From: Thiodiazotropha sp040507035
GTDB lineage: Bacteria; Pseudomonadota; Gammaproteobacteria; Chromatiales; Chromatiaceae
Reading direction: 5' to 3'
Assembly: GCA_040507035.1 (NCBI GenBank)
Contig: JBEVVR010000001.1
Coordinates: forward strand, 110,235 to 174,234
Length of the DNA stretch: 64,000 nt
Below, piece after piece: positions 26,373 through 35,542 of the stretch (position 1 is the stretch's first letter; each line of letters starts with the position of its first letter). The notes under the pieces were generated by a model that saw nothing but the letters and a program-made list of their open reading frames with translations, did not search any database and was not told where the DNA came from. Position numbers and translations under genes: made by a program.

Positions 26373-27554
26373 CTATTCCGCACCATCCCCTGAGAGAGAG
26401 CGTACCGATAATACGCCATCGATGGAAGCCAGGGTTCGCAACAACTCCTGTGTGGGCTGTCTGTCCACATCGAGAAGCGTCACCGCGATATTATCACGGG
26501 ACTTGTTAAGCATATCGAGGATATTCAATCCCTCGTTGGCCAGATCGGTTGAGATCTGTCCCACCATGTTAGGTACGTTATTGTTTACAACAGCGATGCG
26601 AAAACCACCGTTTCTCGGCAGGTTGATGTCGGGAAAATTGACTGAATTGTGAATATTGCCGTTTTCCAGGTAGTCACGAACCTCATCGGCCACCATGATC
26701 GCGCAGTTGTCTTCCGCCTCCTTGGTAGACGCCCCCAGGTGCGGCAAGGTGATCACCCTGGGATGATCCTTCAGCAGGTTACTGGGAAAATCGCAGACGT
26801 AGGCATAGAGTTGTCCACTGTCCAATGCCTCCACAGTGGCTTGGTCATCGACTATGCCGTTGCGGGCAAAATTGAGTATCACCGATCCAGGCTTCATCAG
26901 TTTCAAGCGGTCGGCATTGATCATGTTGGCCGTGGCATCGGTCAGCGGTACATGGAAGGTGACAAAGTCCGATTTGGAGAGAAGATCATCCACGCTCAAT
27001 GCCTGTTCAACTTCTGAGGCCAACTTCCAAGCGCTTTGAACCGTGATGGTGGGATCGTATCCGATCACGTTCATACCCAGGGCTCGACAGGCATTGGCAA
27101 CCTTGACCCCGATGGCGCCAAGACCGATCACACCCATGGTTCGCCCCGGCAGCTCAAAGCCAACAAAGTTCTTCTTTCCCGACTCGACAGCTTTGGATAT
27201 GACACCGTCATCACCCGAGAGCTCGGTGGCAAAGCGCCAGGCCTGCCCCAGGTTGCGCGCCGCCAGCAGCGCACCGGCAAGCACCAGCTCCTTTACCGCA
27301 TTGGCATTGGCCCCCGGGGCGTTGAAGACGGGGATCCCCTTTTCAGTCATCTCGGCCACCGGAATATTGTTGACGCCGGCACCGGCACGGCCGATCGCCT
27401 TCACTGTTTCCGGGATCGACATCCCATGCATCTTTTGGGAACGCAACAGGATTGCATCGGGGTGGGTAATTTCCGAGGCGACTTCGTAATTATCACGAGG
27501 CAGACGATCGAGACCCGCCACGGAGATGTTGTTCAATGTCAGAATCTTGTACAT
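26373..27554 (-). CDS. serA: D-3-phosphoglycerate dehydrogenase with ACT domain
   Basis: A 393-residue first enzyme of serine synthesis. It has the NAD-binding motif GVIGLGAIGVKVANAC, the catalytic Arg in NFARNGIVDD, and the catalytic His in TLPHLGASTKEAED. A short C-terminal ACT domain (about 320-390) probably senses serine. It follows serC by 14 bases, which puts the first two serine enzymes side by side. Pseudomonas lacks serA at this place. Confidence 0.93.
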   Translation of the reverse strand: MYKILTLNNISVAGLDRLPRDNYEVASEITHPDAILLRSQKMHGMSIPETVKAIGRAGAGVNNIPVAEMTEKGIPVFNAPGANANAVKELVLAGALLAARNLGQAWRFATELSGDDGVISKAVESGKKNFVGFELPGRTMGVIGLGAIGVKVANACRALGMNVIGYDPTITVQSAWKLASEVEQALSVDDLLSKSDFVTFHVPLTDATANMINADRLKLMKPGSVILNFARNGIVDDQATVEALDSGQLYAYVCDFPSNLLKDHPRVITLPHLGASTKEAEDNCAIMVADEVRDYLENGNIHNSVNFPDINLPRNGGFRIAVVNNNVPNMVGQISTDLANEGLNILDMLNKSRDNIAVTLLDVDRQPTQELLRTLASIDGVLSVRSLSGDGAE

Positions 27555-27568
27555 TTCTCTTCTCTGCC

Positions 27569-28651
27569 TTATCCGTTGACCCGTTCAAACTCACCCATGA
27601 AATCGACAAGCGCCTTGACCCCCGCCTCGGGCATGGCGTTATAGATACTGGCACGCATTCCTCCCACCGAACGGTGGCCCTTGAGGGTCTTCAATCCGGC
27701 CTCGCTCGCCTCTTCGATGAACTTTGCGTCCAGTGAAGAGTCGGCCAGGGTAAAAGGCACATTCATCCAGGAACGGCTCTCTGGAGTCACCGGATTGGCG
27801 TAGAAACCGGAACTGTCGATGACACTGTAGAGGGCATCCGCCTTGCGTTGGTTGATCTCCGCCATGCCGCTAAGGCCACCCTTCTGTTGCAGCCACTTAA
27901 ACACCAGGCCCGCCAGGTACCAACCATAGGTCGGTGGTGTATTGTACATCGACCCATTGTCACTGTGAGTCGTGTACTGCAGCATCGCCGGGGTATTGTC
28001 GATGGCGTTTCCGATCAGATCCTCGCGAACGATAACCAGGGTCAGGCCGGCAGGACCGATGTTTTTTTGCGCGCCGGCGTAGATGATCCCATAGTGACTC
28101 ACATCGATGGGACGCGAGAGGATGGTGGAAGAAAAATCGGCAACCAACGGCACATTGCCGGTCTCCGGTACATAAGGGAACTCCACCCCCTGAATAGTCT
28201 CATTGGGGGTGTAGTGCACATAAGCGGCAGCGGCATCGAGGTTGAGATCCGACTGCGCCGGTGTGGTGGTGAATTTGCTCTCTTCAGTGGTTGCGGCAAG
28301 ATTGACATTGGCGAAGCGCTTGGCCTCCGCAATCGCCTTTTTCGACCAGGAGCCGGTGTTGATATAGTCGACTTTGGCGTTGTCCCGGGTCAGATTCATC
28401 GGCACCATGGCAAACTGGCTCGATGCGCCACCCTGGAGGAACATCACTTTATAGTTCGCGGGAATCTGTAATAGGTCACGCAGATCCGCTTCGGCCTGCT
28501 CGGCGATGGACATGAACTCCTTGCCGCGGTGGCTCATCTCCATCACGGACATCCCGCTGCCGCGCCAATCCAGCATCTCTTCTCTGGCCTGTTGCAAAAC
28601 CTCTTCCGGTAACATCGCAGGACCGGCACTGAAGTTAAAGACTCGTGACAT
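27569..28651 (-). CDS. serC: phosphoserine aminotransferase
   Basis: A 360-residue PLP enzyme converting 3-phosphohydroxypyruvate to phosphoserine, and also used in pyridoxine synthesis. It starts MSRVFNFSAGPAMLPEEVL and contains the cofactor Lys region YAGAQKNIGPAGLT and the end region GGMRASIYNAMPEAGV. Second gene of the gyrA superoperon, 146 bases after gyrA, with a possible hairpin in the gap. Confidence 0.97.
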   Translation of the reverse strand: MSRVFNFSAGPAMLPEEVLQQAREEMLDWRGSGMSVMEMSHRGKEFMSIAEQAEADLRDLLQIPANYKVMFLQGGASSQFAMVPMNLTRDNAKVDYINTGSWSKKAIAEAKRFANVNLAATTEESKFTTTPAQSDLNLDAAAAYVHYTPNETIQGVEFPYVPETGNVPLVADFSSTILSRPIDVSHYGIIYAGAQKNIGPAGLTLVIVREDLIGNAIDNTPAMLQYTTHSDNGSMYNTPPTYGWYLAGLVFKWLQQKGGLSGMAEINQRKADALYSVIDSSGFYANPVTPESRSWMNVPFTLADSSLDAKFIEEASEAGLKTLKGHRSVGGMRASIYNAMPEAGVKALVDFMGEFERVNG

Positions 28652-28718
28652 CTATAGCCTCTCAAGTAGGTGGTGTTGAAAAATTAATTGATAAAAACAT
28701 GCAGGAGGCAGATCCAGG

Positions 28719-28778
28719 GTGAACAACGCTCAGGCAATCATCGAAGTGCTTTAATCAAAGCGCCTCGATTCTGTTCAC
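28719..28778 (-). terminator. nested hairpins between gyrA and serC
   Basis: An outer stem GTGAACA (28719-28725) / TGTTCAC (28772-28778) encloses an inner stem at 28742-28767 (GCTTT-AATC-AAAGC core, arms of 11 bases with one mismatch and one wobble). There is no T-run. It may attenuate transcription from gyrA into serC. Confidence 0.4.
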
Positions 28779-28797
28779 ACCGGCAGTGAGAGTAGTG

Positions 28798-31374
28798 TCA
28801 GTCACTGGTGCTGTCCTGATCCTCTTCCCCGTTCTCATCGGCATCGGTTTCCAGGTTCTCAATCCGTTCCAGACCGATCAGGCGTTCGTCGCTGTTGAGA
28901 CGGATCATGATCACACCCTGGGTATTGCGCCCCATCTGTGATATTTCACTGACCCGGTTGCGTACCAGGGTGCCGCCATCGGAGATCATCATCACCTCGT
29001 CCTCTTCGACAACCTGAACGGCACCGACAACAGCGCCATTGCGCTCAGAGGTCTGGATGGAGATAACGCCCTGTCCGCCACGACCATGCAGCGGATACTC
29101 CTCGATGGGAGTGCGTTTGCCGTAGCCGTTTTCGGTGACGGTTAAAATATCACCTTCGTGGGCAACGATGAGGGAGACAACCTGGTGCTTCTCATCCATG
29201 CGGATACCGCGGACACCACAGGCGGTTCGTCCCATCGCCCTGACTTTCGATTCGGAGAAACGCACCGCCTTGCCACTGCTGCTGAAGAGCAGGATGTCCT
29301 GTTCGCCGTCGGTGACGTCAACCCCGACCAGCTTGTCACCATCACGCAGATCGACGGCGATGATACCGTTGGCCCGGGGCCGGGAGAAGGCCTCCAGGGA
29401 GGTCTTCTTCACCGTGCCGGAGCTGGTCGCCATGAAGACATAGCGATCGGCGTCATACTCCCGCACCGGCAGAATGGCGTTGATCTGCTCCTCCCCGTCC
29501 AGCGGCAGCAGGTTGACGATCGGCTTGCCGCGGGCATTGCGCCCGGCCTGTGGCAATTCGTAGACCTTGAGCCAGTAGACCTTACCCATGTTGGAGAAAC
29601 AGAGAATGGTGTCGTGGGTGCTGGCGATGAAGAGCTTGTCGACGAAGTCTTCATCTTTGGTCGCGGTGGCTATCTTACCCTTGCCGCCCCGGCGCTGGGC
29701 CTGGTAGGTACTGATCGGTTGGGCCTTGGCATAACCCGCGTGGGAGAGGGTCACCACCACATCCTCCTCGGTGATCAGGTCCTCCAGGGTGAGGTCGAGA
29801 CGGTTCTCGATGATCTCGGTACGGCGCTCGTCGCCGTACTGCTCGCGTATCTCCAGCAGCTCGTCACGAATCACCTGCATCAGGCGGTCGGGGCTGCCAA
29901 GGATATCGAGAAGATCGGCGATCTTGACCAGCAGCTCCTCGTACTCCTTGATGATCTTGTCCTGCTCCAGGCCGGTGAGGCGGTGCAGGCGGAGATCGAG
30001 AATGGCCTGGGCCTGGACCTCGGTGAGGCGATAACCCTGCTCGGTAAGGCCGAACTCATCGCCCAGCTCCTCGGGGCGGGTAGAGGCCGCTCCCGCACGC
30101 TCCAGCATCGATTCCACCGTGCCCGACTGCCACTGTCGCGCCAGCAGCCCTTTTTTCGCTTCCGCAGGGCTGGCAGCCTGCTTGATCAGTTGAATCACTT
30201 CATCGATATTGGCCAGCGCCACCGCCAGGCCTTCCAACACATGGGCCCTGTCCCTCGCCTTGCGCAGCTCGTAGAGGGTGCGCCGGGTTACCACCTCACG
30301 ACGATGGCGGACAAAGAACTCCAGCAGTTGCTTGAGGTTGAGCAGGCGCGGACGGCCATCCACCAGGGCCACCATGTTGATGCCGAAGACGCTCTGCATG
30401 GCGGTCTGCTGATAGAGATTGTTGAGCACCACCTCCGCTACTTCGCCGCGGCGCAGTTCGATGACGATGCGCATCCCGTCCTTATCCGACTCGTCGCGCA
30501 GTTCGGTGATGCCCTCGATGCGTTTATCCTTTACCAGTTCGGCGATCTTCTCGATCAGCCTGGCCTTGTTGACCTGATAGGGGAGCTCGTTGACGATGAT
30601 GGTCTGCTTACCATTGCCCTCGTCGGTCTCGATCTCGGTGCGCGCCCGCATGTAGATCCTGCCACGTCCGGTGTGATAGGCCTCATTGATCCCGCTGGCG
30701 CCGTTGATCAGGCCCGCGGTTGGAAAGTCGGGGCCCGGGAGGTGGGTCATCAACTGCTCAATGTCGATGGATGGCTCATCGATCAGCGCAACACAGGCGT
30801 TGACCACCTCGGTAAGGTTGTGTGGCGGCACATTGGTCGCCATACCCACGGCGATACCGGCGGAACCGTTGATCAGCAGATTCGGTATACGTGCCGGAAG
30901 CACCGCGGGTTCCCGCTCGGTCTCATCGTAGTTGGCGATGAAGTCGACCGTCTCTTTGTCAAGATCGTCAAGCAGGGTGTGGGCGATGCGTGCCATGCGC
31001 ACTTCGGTGTAACGCATTGCCGCGGGGGAGTCCCCGTCCACCGAGCCGAAGTTGCCCTGGCCGTCAACCAGCATGTAGCGCATGGAGAAGGGCTGGGCCA
31101 TGCGCACGATGGTATCGTAAACCGCGGTATCGCCATGGGGATGGTACTTACCGATCACATCACCGACGATACGCGCCGATTTTTTGTAGGGCTTGTTCCA
31201 ATCGTTGCCCAGCTCATTCATGGCGTAGAGGACGCGACGGTGGACAGGTTTGAGTCCGTCACGAACATCCGGCAATGCCCGGCCCACGATGACGCTCATG
31301 GCGTAGTCCAGGTAGGATTGCCGCATCTCGTCTTCGAGATTGACTGGGAGAACTTCTTTGGCGAATTCGGTCAT
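28798..31374 (-). CDS. gyrA: DNA gyrase subunit A
   Basis: An 858-residue subunit of the type II topoisomerase that introduces negative supercoils. The catalytic Tyr is Tyr122 (AAMRYTEVR). Quinolone-determining positions are Thr83 and Asp87, the usual Pseudomonas-like wild-type state. The C-terminal beta-pinwheel carries the GyrA box QRRGGKG. An acidic tail (DENGEEDQDSTSD) ends the protein. It is preceded by mtnA on the same strand, from which a terminator separates it. Confidence 0.98.
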   Translation of the reverse strand: MTEFAKEVLPVNLEDEMRQSYLDYAMSVIVGRALPDVRDGLKPVHRRVLYAMNELGNDWNKPYKKSARIVGDVIGKYHPHGDTAVYDTIVRMAQPFSMRYMLVDGQGNFGSVDGDSPAAMRYTEVRMARIAHTLLDDLDKETVDFIANYDETEREPAVLPARIPNLLINGSAGIAVGMATNVPPHNLTEVVNACVALIDEPSIDIEQLMTHLPGPDFPTAGLINGASGINEAYHTGRGRIYMRARTEIETDEGNGKQTIIVNELPYQVNKARLIEKIAELVKDKRIEGITELRDESDKDGMRIVIELRRGEVAEVVLNNLYQQTAMQSVFGINMVALVDGRPRLLNLKQLLEFFVRHRREVVTRRTLYELRKARDRAHVLEGLAVALANIDEVIQLIKQAASPAEAKKGLLARQWQSGTVESMLERAGAASTRPEELGDEFGLTEQGYRLTEVQAQAILDLRLHRLTGLEQDKIIKEYEELLVKIADLLDILGSPDRLMQVIRDELLEIREQYGDERRTEIIENRLDLTLEDLITEEDVVVTLSHAGYAKAQPISTYQAQRRGGKGKIATATKDEDFVDKLFIASTHDTILCFSNMGKVYWLKVYELPQAGRNARGKPIVNLLPLDGEEQINAILPVREYDADRYVFMATSSGTVKKTSLEAFSRPRANGIIAVDLRDGDKLVGVDVTDGEQDILLFSSSGKAVRFSESKVRAMGRTACGVRGIRMDEKHQVVSLIVAHEGDILTVTENGYGKRTPIEEYPLHGRGGQGVISIQTSERNGAVVGAVQVVEEDEVMMISDGGTLVRNRVSEISQMGRNTQGVIMIRLNSDERLIGLERIENLETDADENGEEDQDSTSD

Positions 31375-31465
31375 TGGGCTCCTGATCTTCCGCTACCGCC
31401 CTCGCCATCACTGCGGGGCGTTCAGAAAAGCAGTATTGTACCACAGCCCCCTGATACTGCACTGT

Positions 31466-31497
31466 ATAAAAAGCGCCTGAAAAGCAATTTCAGGGGC
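31466..31497 (-). terminator. rho-independent terminator of mtnA
   Basis: On the minus strand the arms GCCCCTGAAA and TTTCAGGCGC (31488-31497 and 31473-31482, one mismatch) enclose TTGCT and are followed by TTTTTATA. The stem overlaps the mtnA stop codon. It separates mtnA transcription from gyrA. Confidence 0.7.
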
Positions 31498-32575
31498 TCT
31501 CAGGCCGATTCGCCATCATTTTTTCTATCTTTTTCCGATTTGGCGAGGTCACAACACCCTTTTCTGTGACAATGGCATCGACCAACTCCGCCGGGGTGAC
31601 ATCGAATACCGGATTCCAAACCCCTGCACCCTTTGCGGCAACCCGCCGGCCACCGCACTCGAGCAGCTCCTCCTCGCCCCTCACCTCGATCGGGATCTCA
31701 CTGCCGCTGGCCAGTTCCCTATCGATAGTCGAGGTCGGTGCCGCCACCATCACTTTGACCCCGTGATGCTTGGCCGCCACCGCCAGACTGTAGGTACCAA
31801 TCTTGTTAGCCACGTCGCCATTGGCGGCGATGCGGTCCGATCCCACGATGACCCAATCGATGCCACCCTGAGCCATACGATGGGCGGCAGCCCCATCGGC
31901 CAGAAGCGTGACGGGAATATCATCCTGTAACAGCTCCCAGGCGGTGAGACGGGCACCCTGCAACCAGGGACGGGTCTCGTCAGCGAAGACCTGCCGGATC
32001 AGGCCCTGTTTATGTGCCGAGCGAATCACCCCCAGGGCGGTGCCGTAACCACCGGTGGCCAGGGCACCGGCATTGCAGTGGGTGATGACGCCACTGTTTG
32101 TCTCGAGGAGGGAGGCACCCAGCTCACCCAGATGCCGGTTTGCCCGAATATCCTCCTTATGGATCTCCATCGCCTCTTGCAACAGGGCATCAGTGGGGTC
32201 CTTGTCAGCAGGCAGATCCTTGAGCAGTGCTGCCATCCTTTTCAGTGCCCAGAAGAGATTGACCGCAGTCGGTCTGGACCGTCCCAGGTGCTCCAGATCA
32301 GCCTGGATTGCCTCCTGCCACTGCCCAGCAGAAGCGCGAAACGCCATCTTCCCAGCCAGGACCACGCCGTAGGCGGCAGTGATGCCGATCGCCGGCGCGC
32401 CACGCACCACCATGTCGGTGATCGCCTGGGCGGTAGCGGCGGCGTTGTCGAGTTCAAGGAAGTCCACCTCGCCGGGCAGCTTGCGCTGATCCAACAGGTG
32501 AAGATGCCCTTGGCGCCAAACGATGGCGTCATCACCGGTTATTCGATTCATGTCTGCTGAGAGATCCATAGTCAA
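31490..32575 (-). CDS. mtnA: methylthioribose-1-phosphate isomerase
   Basis: A 361-residue enzyme of methionine salvage that converts methylthioribose 1-phosphate to methylthioribulose 1-phosphate. Motifs: RGAPAIGITAAYG near the N terminus, the catalytic Cys in THCNAGALATGGYGTALG, and the catalytic Asp in DWVIVGSDRIAANGD. It is divergent from mtaD, which acts on the same metabolite family. Its own terminator overlaps the stop codon. Confidence 0.96.
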   Translation of the reverse strand: MTMDLSADMNRITGDDAIVWRQGHLHLLDQRKLPGEVDFLELDNAAATAQAITDMVVRGAPAIGITAAYGVVLAGKMAFRASAGQWQEAIQADLEHLGRSRPTAVNLFWALKRMAALLKDLPADKDPTDALLQEAMEIHKEDIRANRHLGELGASLLETNSGVITHCNAGALATGGYGTALGVIRSAHKQGLIRQVFADETRPWLQGARLTAWELLQDDIPVTLLADGAAAHRMAQGGIDWVIVGSDRIAANGDVANKIGTYSLAVAAKHHGVKVMVAAPTSTIDRELASGSEIPIEVRGEEELLECGGRRVAAKGAGVWNPVFDVTPAELVDAIVTEKGVVTSPNRKKIEKMMANRPESP

Positions 32576-32651
32576 ACTTCTCTAAAGCTGGCGTTGCATT
32601 GATCAAGGTTGCACGTGTAGTGTCTCATACCTATCTACCAATGACAGAGAG

Positions 32652-33989
32652 ATGACCATGCCAGAAGCGGTCGATCAACTCATCCATGCGGAATGGATCA
32701 TCCCGGTGGTTCCGGAAAACCTGCTCTTAACCGATCACACCCTGGTGCTGAACCGGGGACGCCTCGTGGCCATCCTCCCCAGCGATCAGGTGGGATCGCA
32801 ATACCAGTCGGCACAAGAGATCAACCTGCGAGGCCATGCGCTCATCCCTGGACTGATCAACAGCCACACCCATGCGGCGATGGCCCTGCTCCGGGGTCTT
32901 GCCGACGACATGCCGTTGATGACCTGGCTCAACGAGCATATCTGGCCTGCCGAGGCGAGGTGGGTAAACGAGGAGTTCATCCATGACGGCACCCAATTGG
33001 CGGTCGCCGAGATGCTCCTCGGCGGCACCACCTGTTTCAACGACATGTACTTTTTTCCCGACATTACCGGTCGGGTTGCGAGCAGTGCGGGGATGCGTGC
33101 AGTACTTGGGCTAATCGCCATCGATTTCCCCTCCGCCTGGGCAAATGATGGCAACGACTACCTGCACAAAGGATTGCAGGTGCACGATCAATTCCGCACC
33201 AATCCGATCATCCATACCGCCTTTGCACCCCATGCACCTTACTCTGTGGCCGATCCCATATTGGAGAGAATACGCACCCTGGCGGATGAGCTCGAGATAC
33301 CGGTACATATGCATCTGCATGAGACCCATGACGAAATCGTGCAGGGTCTACAGCACCAGGGCAAACGACCCATGGATAGGCTGGATGAGCTGGGACTGCT
33401 CTCACCTTCCCTGGCAGCTGTGCATATGACCCATCTCGAGACTGCAGAGATAGAACGCTTCGCCGCCGCTGGCGGCCATGTGGTGCACTGTCCCGAATCG
33501 AATATGAAACTGGCCAGCGGCTTTTGTCCGGTCGCCGAATTGATTGAGGCAGGGATCAATGTGGCACTGGGGACCGATGGCGCAGCCAGTAACAACGACT
33601 TGGACATGTTCAGCGAAATGCGCAGCGCCGCCCTGCTGGCAAAGGGGGTAGCCAACAACGCCAGCGCCCTGCCCGCCGCCAAAGCACTCTCAATGGCGAC
33701 CATCAATGGCGCCCGCGCCCTCGGCCTGCAGCAGGAGACGGGGTCACTCGAACCCGGCAAATCGGCCGACGTGGTAGCGGTGGATCTGAACAGGATCAAC
33801 ACCCAGCCGGTCTACCACCCCATCTCGCAACTGGTCTATGCCGCGGGACGGGAACAGGTGAGTCATGTCTGGGTGGCGGGCCGCCATCTGGTGAGTGAAG
33901 GCAATCTGACAACACTCGACCTGGGGCAGCTGAAAACACGCGCTACAGAATGGCGGGAACGCATTTTAGCGACGGATGTCGACAACTAA
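32652..33989 (+). CDS. mtaD: 5-methylthioadenosine/S-adenosylhomocysteine deaminase (amidohydrolase)
   Basis: A 445-residue metal-dependent amidohydrolase. It shows the HTHA metal motif in GLINSHTHAAMALLRG, AFAPHAPYSV, MHLHETHDE, VHCPESNMKL, and GTDGAASNNDLDMF with the metal-binding Asp. The genetic setting beside mtnA matches the Pseudomonas gene that deaminates methylthioadenosine, giving methylthioinosine. The substrate call therefore rests on synteny. Confidence 0.88.
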   Translation: MTMPEAVDQLIHAEWIIPVVPENLLLTDHTLVLNRGRLVAILPSDQVGSQYQSAQEINLRGHALIPGLINSHTHAAMALLRGLADDMPLMTWLNEHIWPAEARWVNEEFIHDGTQLAVAEMLLGGTTCFNDMYFFPDITGRVASSAGMRAVLGLIAIDFPSAWANDGNDYLHKGLQVHDQFRTNPIIHTAFAPHAPYSVADPILERIRTLADELEIPVHMHLHETHDEIVQGLQHQGKRPMDRLDELGLLSPSLAAVHMTHLETAEIERFAAAGGHVVHCPESNMKLASGFCPVAELIEAGINVALGTDGAASNNDLDMFSEMRSAALLAKGVANNASALPAAKALSMATINGARALGLQQETGSLEPGKSADVVAVDLNRINTQPVYHPISQLVYAAGREQVSHVWVAGRHLVSEGNLTTLDLGQLKTRATEWRERILATDVDN

Positions 33990-34083
33990 GCCAGGTCCCT
34001 CGAAAAACAGCGCCACGATGTGTAATCTGACGAGTAGATCGAGTGACCCTAAATGACAGATTCGAAACAACGAAAATCAAGCT

Positions 34084-34797
34084 ATGAGCACTGAACAGAT
34101 CAATGTCGACCATGCCGAGGTAAGCAAGTTCGAAGAGTTGGCGTCCCGTTGGTGGGATCCACACAGTGAATTCAAACCCCTGCACGAGATCAATCCATTG
34201 CGTCTCGACTATATTCAGCGTTTCACTTCCCTGGAGGGCAGACAGGTACTTGATGTGGGATGCGGCGGTGGCATCCTCTCAGAGAGCATGGCTGCCCTGG
34301 GTGCCCAGGTGACCGGTATCGACATGGGTGAGGCACCCCTCCAGGTCGCCAGACTGCATCTGCTTGAATCGGGGCTGGAGATCAACTACGAACGCATCCC
34401 CGTGGAACGCCTGGCACAAGAGCAGCCGGAGAGCTTCGACCTGATCACCTGTATGGAGATGCTGGAGCATGTACCCGATCCCACATCGGTGGTAACCGCC
34501 TGCGCCCGCCTGGTCAAACCCGGTGGCAAGCTGTTTTTCTCCACCATCAATCGCAATCCGAAGTCCTATCTGTTTGCCATTGTTGGCGCTGAATATCTAT
34601 TGAAGCTGCTACCCAAGGGGACCCATGACTATGCCAAGTTCATTCGCCCTTCTGAGCTACACAGTTGGATGCGGGAGGCCGATCTTAGCTCCCTTGATAT
34701 GACAGGTATGAGCTACAATCCATTCACCCAATCCTACAAGCTGGGCGATGATGTAGATGTCAACTATCTGCTTGCCGCCGCCAAAGATGACCTCTGA
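34084..34797 (+). CDS. ubiG: ubiquinone biosynthesis O-methyltransferase
   Basis: A 237-residue SAM-dependent enzyme carrying out both O-methylations in ubiquinone synthesis. The start region ISVDHAEVSKF-like reads INVDHAEVSKFEELASRWWDP, then VLDVGCGGGILSESMA (SAM motif I) and ITCMEMLEHVPDP. It is placed between mtaD and mupP, as in Pseudomonas. Confidence 0.95.
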   Translation: MSTEQINVDHAEVSKFEELASRWWDPHSEFKPLHEINPLRLDYIQRFTSLEGRQVLDVGCGGGILSESMAALGAQVTGIDMGEAPLQVARLHLLESGLEINYERIPVERLAQEQPESFDLITCMEMLEHVPDPTSVVTACARLVKPGGKLFFSTINRNPKSYLFAIVGAEYLLKLLPKGTHDYAKFIRPSELHSWMREADLSSLDMTGMSYNPFTQSYKLGDDVDVNYLLAAAKDDL

Positions 34798-34824
34798 GAC
34801 GCCGACCGCCGGTTGCTAACCTCG

Positions 34825-35475
34825 ATGACCATTAGATGTGTTCTGTTTGATCTCGACGGTACCTTTGCAGATACCGCGGCCGATCTCCATTTCGCCCTCA
34901 ATCAAGTACTGGTGCTGCAAGGCCGTAAGGAGATTGCCTTTGAAAAGCTGCGTCCAGCGGTGTCTCACGGTAGCCGGGCGATGCTTAAAGTGGCTTTTGA
35001 CATCGATCCTGAGGATCCAGGCTATAGCGAACTGCAACAACAGTTTCTGCATATCTATGCAGCGAATATTGCGCGCTATACCAAGCCCTTTGCCGGTATA
35101 GAGTCTTTGCTCGATGTACTCGAGTCCCGGGGCATTCACTGGGGCATTGTCACCAACAAGCCTGCCTGGCTGACAGACCCCTTGATGCAACAGCTGGGGT
35201 TTGAGCAACGCGCCTGCGCCATTGTCAGCGGTGACACCACCCCTCATGCAAAGCCCCATCCACAGCCCATACTCCACGCCTGCGAAAAGGCCGGCACAGA
35301 TCCTGGACAAGCACTCTATGTGGGTGATGCGATTCGGGATATCGAGGCCGGTCGCAACGCCGGCACCAAGACCCTGGTCGCCCTGTTCGGTTATCTCGAT
35401 GAAGATGACAACCCCATGGAGTGGCAGGCGGATGGTCAGATCAAGCATCCGATGGAGATACTAGAGTGGCTTTGA
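34825..35475 (+). CDS. mupP: HAD phosphatase, MupP/Gph type
   Basis: A haloacid dehalogenase family phosphatase of about 216 residues. The nucleophile motif is CVLFDLDGTFADTAADL, motif II TNKP, and motif III Lys in HAKPHPQP with GDAIRDIEAG. Such genes are often called phosphoglycolate phosphatase. The ubiG-adjacent Pseudomonas orthologue is MupP, which dephosphorylates N-acetylmuramate 6-phosphate in cell-wall recycling. The choice between these two rests on context. Start taken as ATG 34825; TTG 34813 is in frame upstream. Confidence 0.85.
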   Translation: MTIRCVLFDLDGTFADTAADLHFALNQVLVLQGRKEIAFEKLRPAVSHGSRAMLKVAFDIDPEDPGYSELQQQFLHIYAANIARYTKPFAGIESLLDVLESRGIHWGIVTNKPAWLTDPLMQQLGFEQRACAIVSGDTTPHAKPHPQPILHACEKAGTDPGQALYVGDAIRDIEAGRNAGTKTLVALFGYLDEDDNPMEWQADGQIKHPMEILEWL

Positions 35476-35508
35476 CGATTTTCAATATCCCGAGCTGCCA
35501 TAGGCCGT

Positions 35509-35514
35509 TATAAT
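35509..35514 (+). promoter_or_regulatory. consensus -10 hexamer ahead of yciK
   Basis: A perfect TATAAT at 35509-35514, with no good -35 at 16-18 bases. If used, the transcript would begin near 35521, downstream of the first possible ATG (35513) and upstream of ATG 35543. This supports the later start for yciK. Confidence 0.4.
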
Positions 35515-35542
35515 GCCCGGCCGTAGAGAACCGACCAACCCC

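Noticed and set aside
29158..31569. An 803-codon open frame antisense to gyrA
   Set aside because: It lies wholly opposite gyrA and the end of mtnA, has no family motifs and is rich in His, Gln and Val from reversed codons. It is a shadow of GC-skewed coding sequence.
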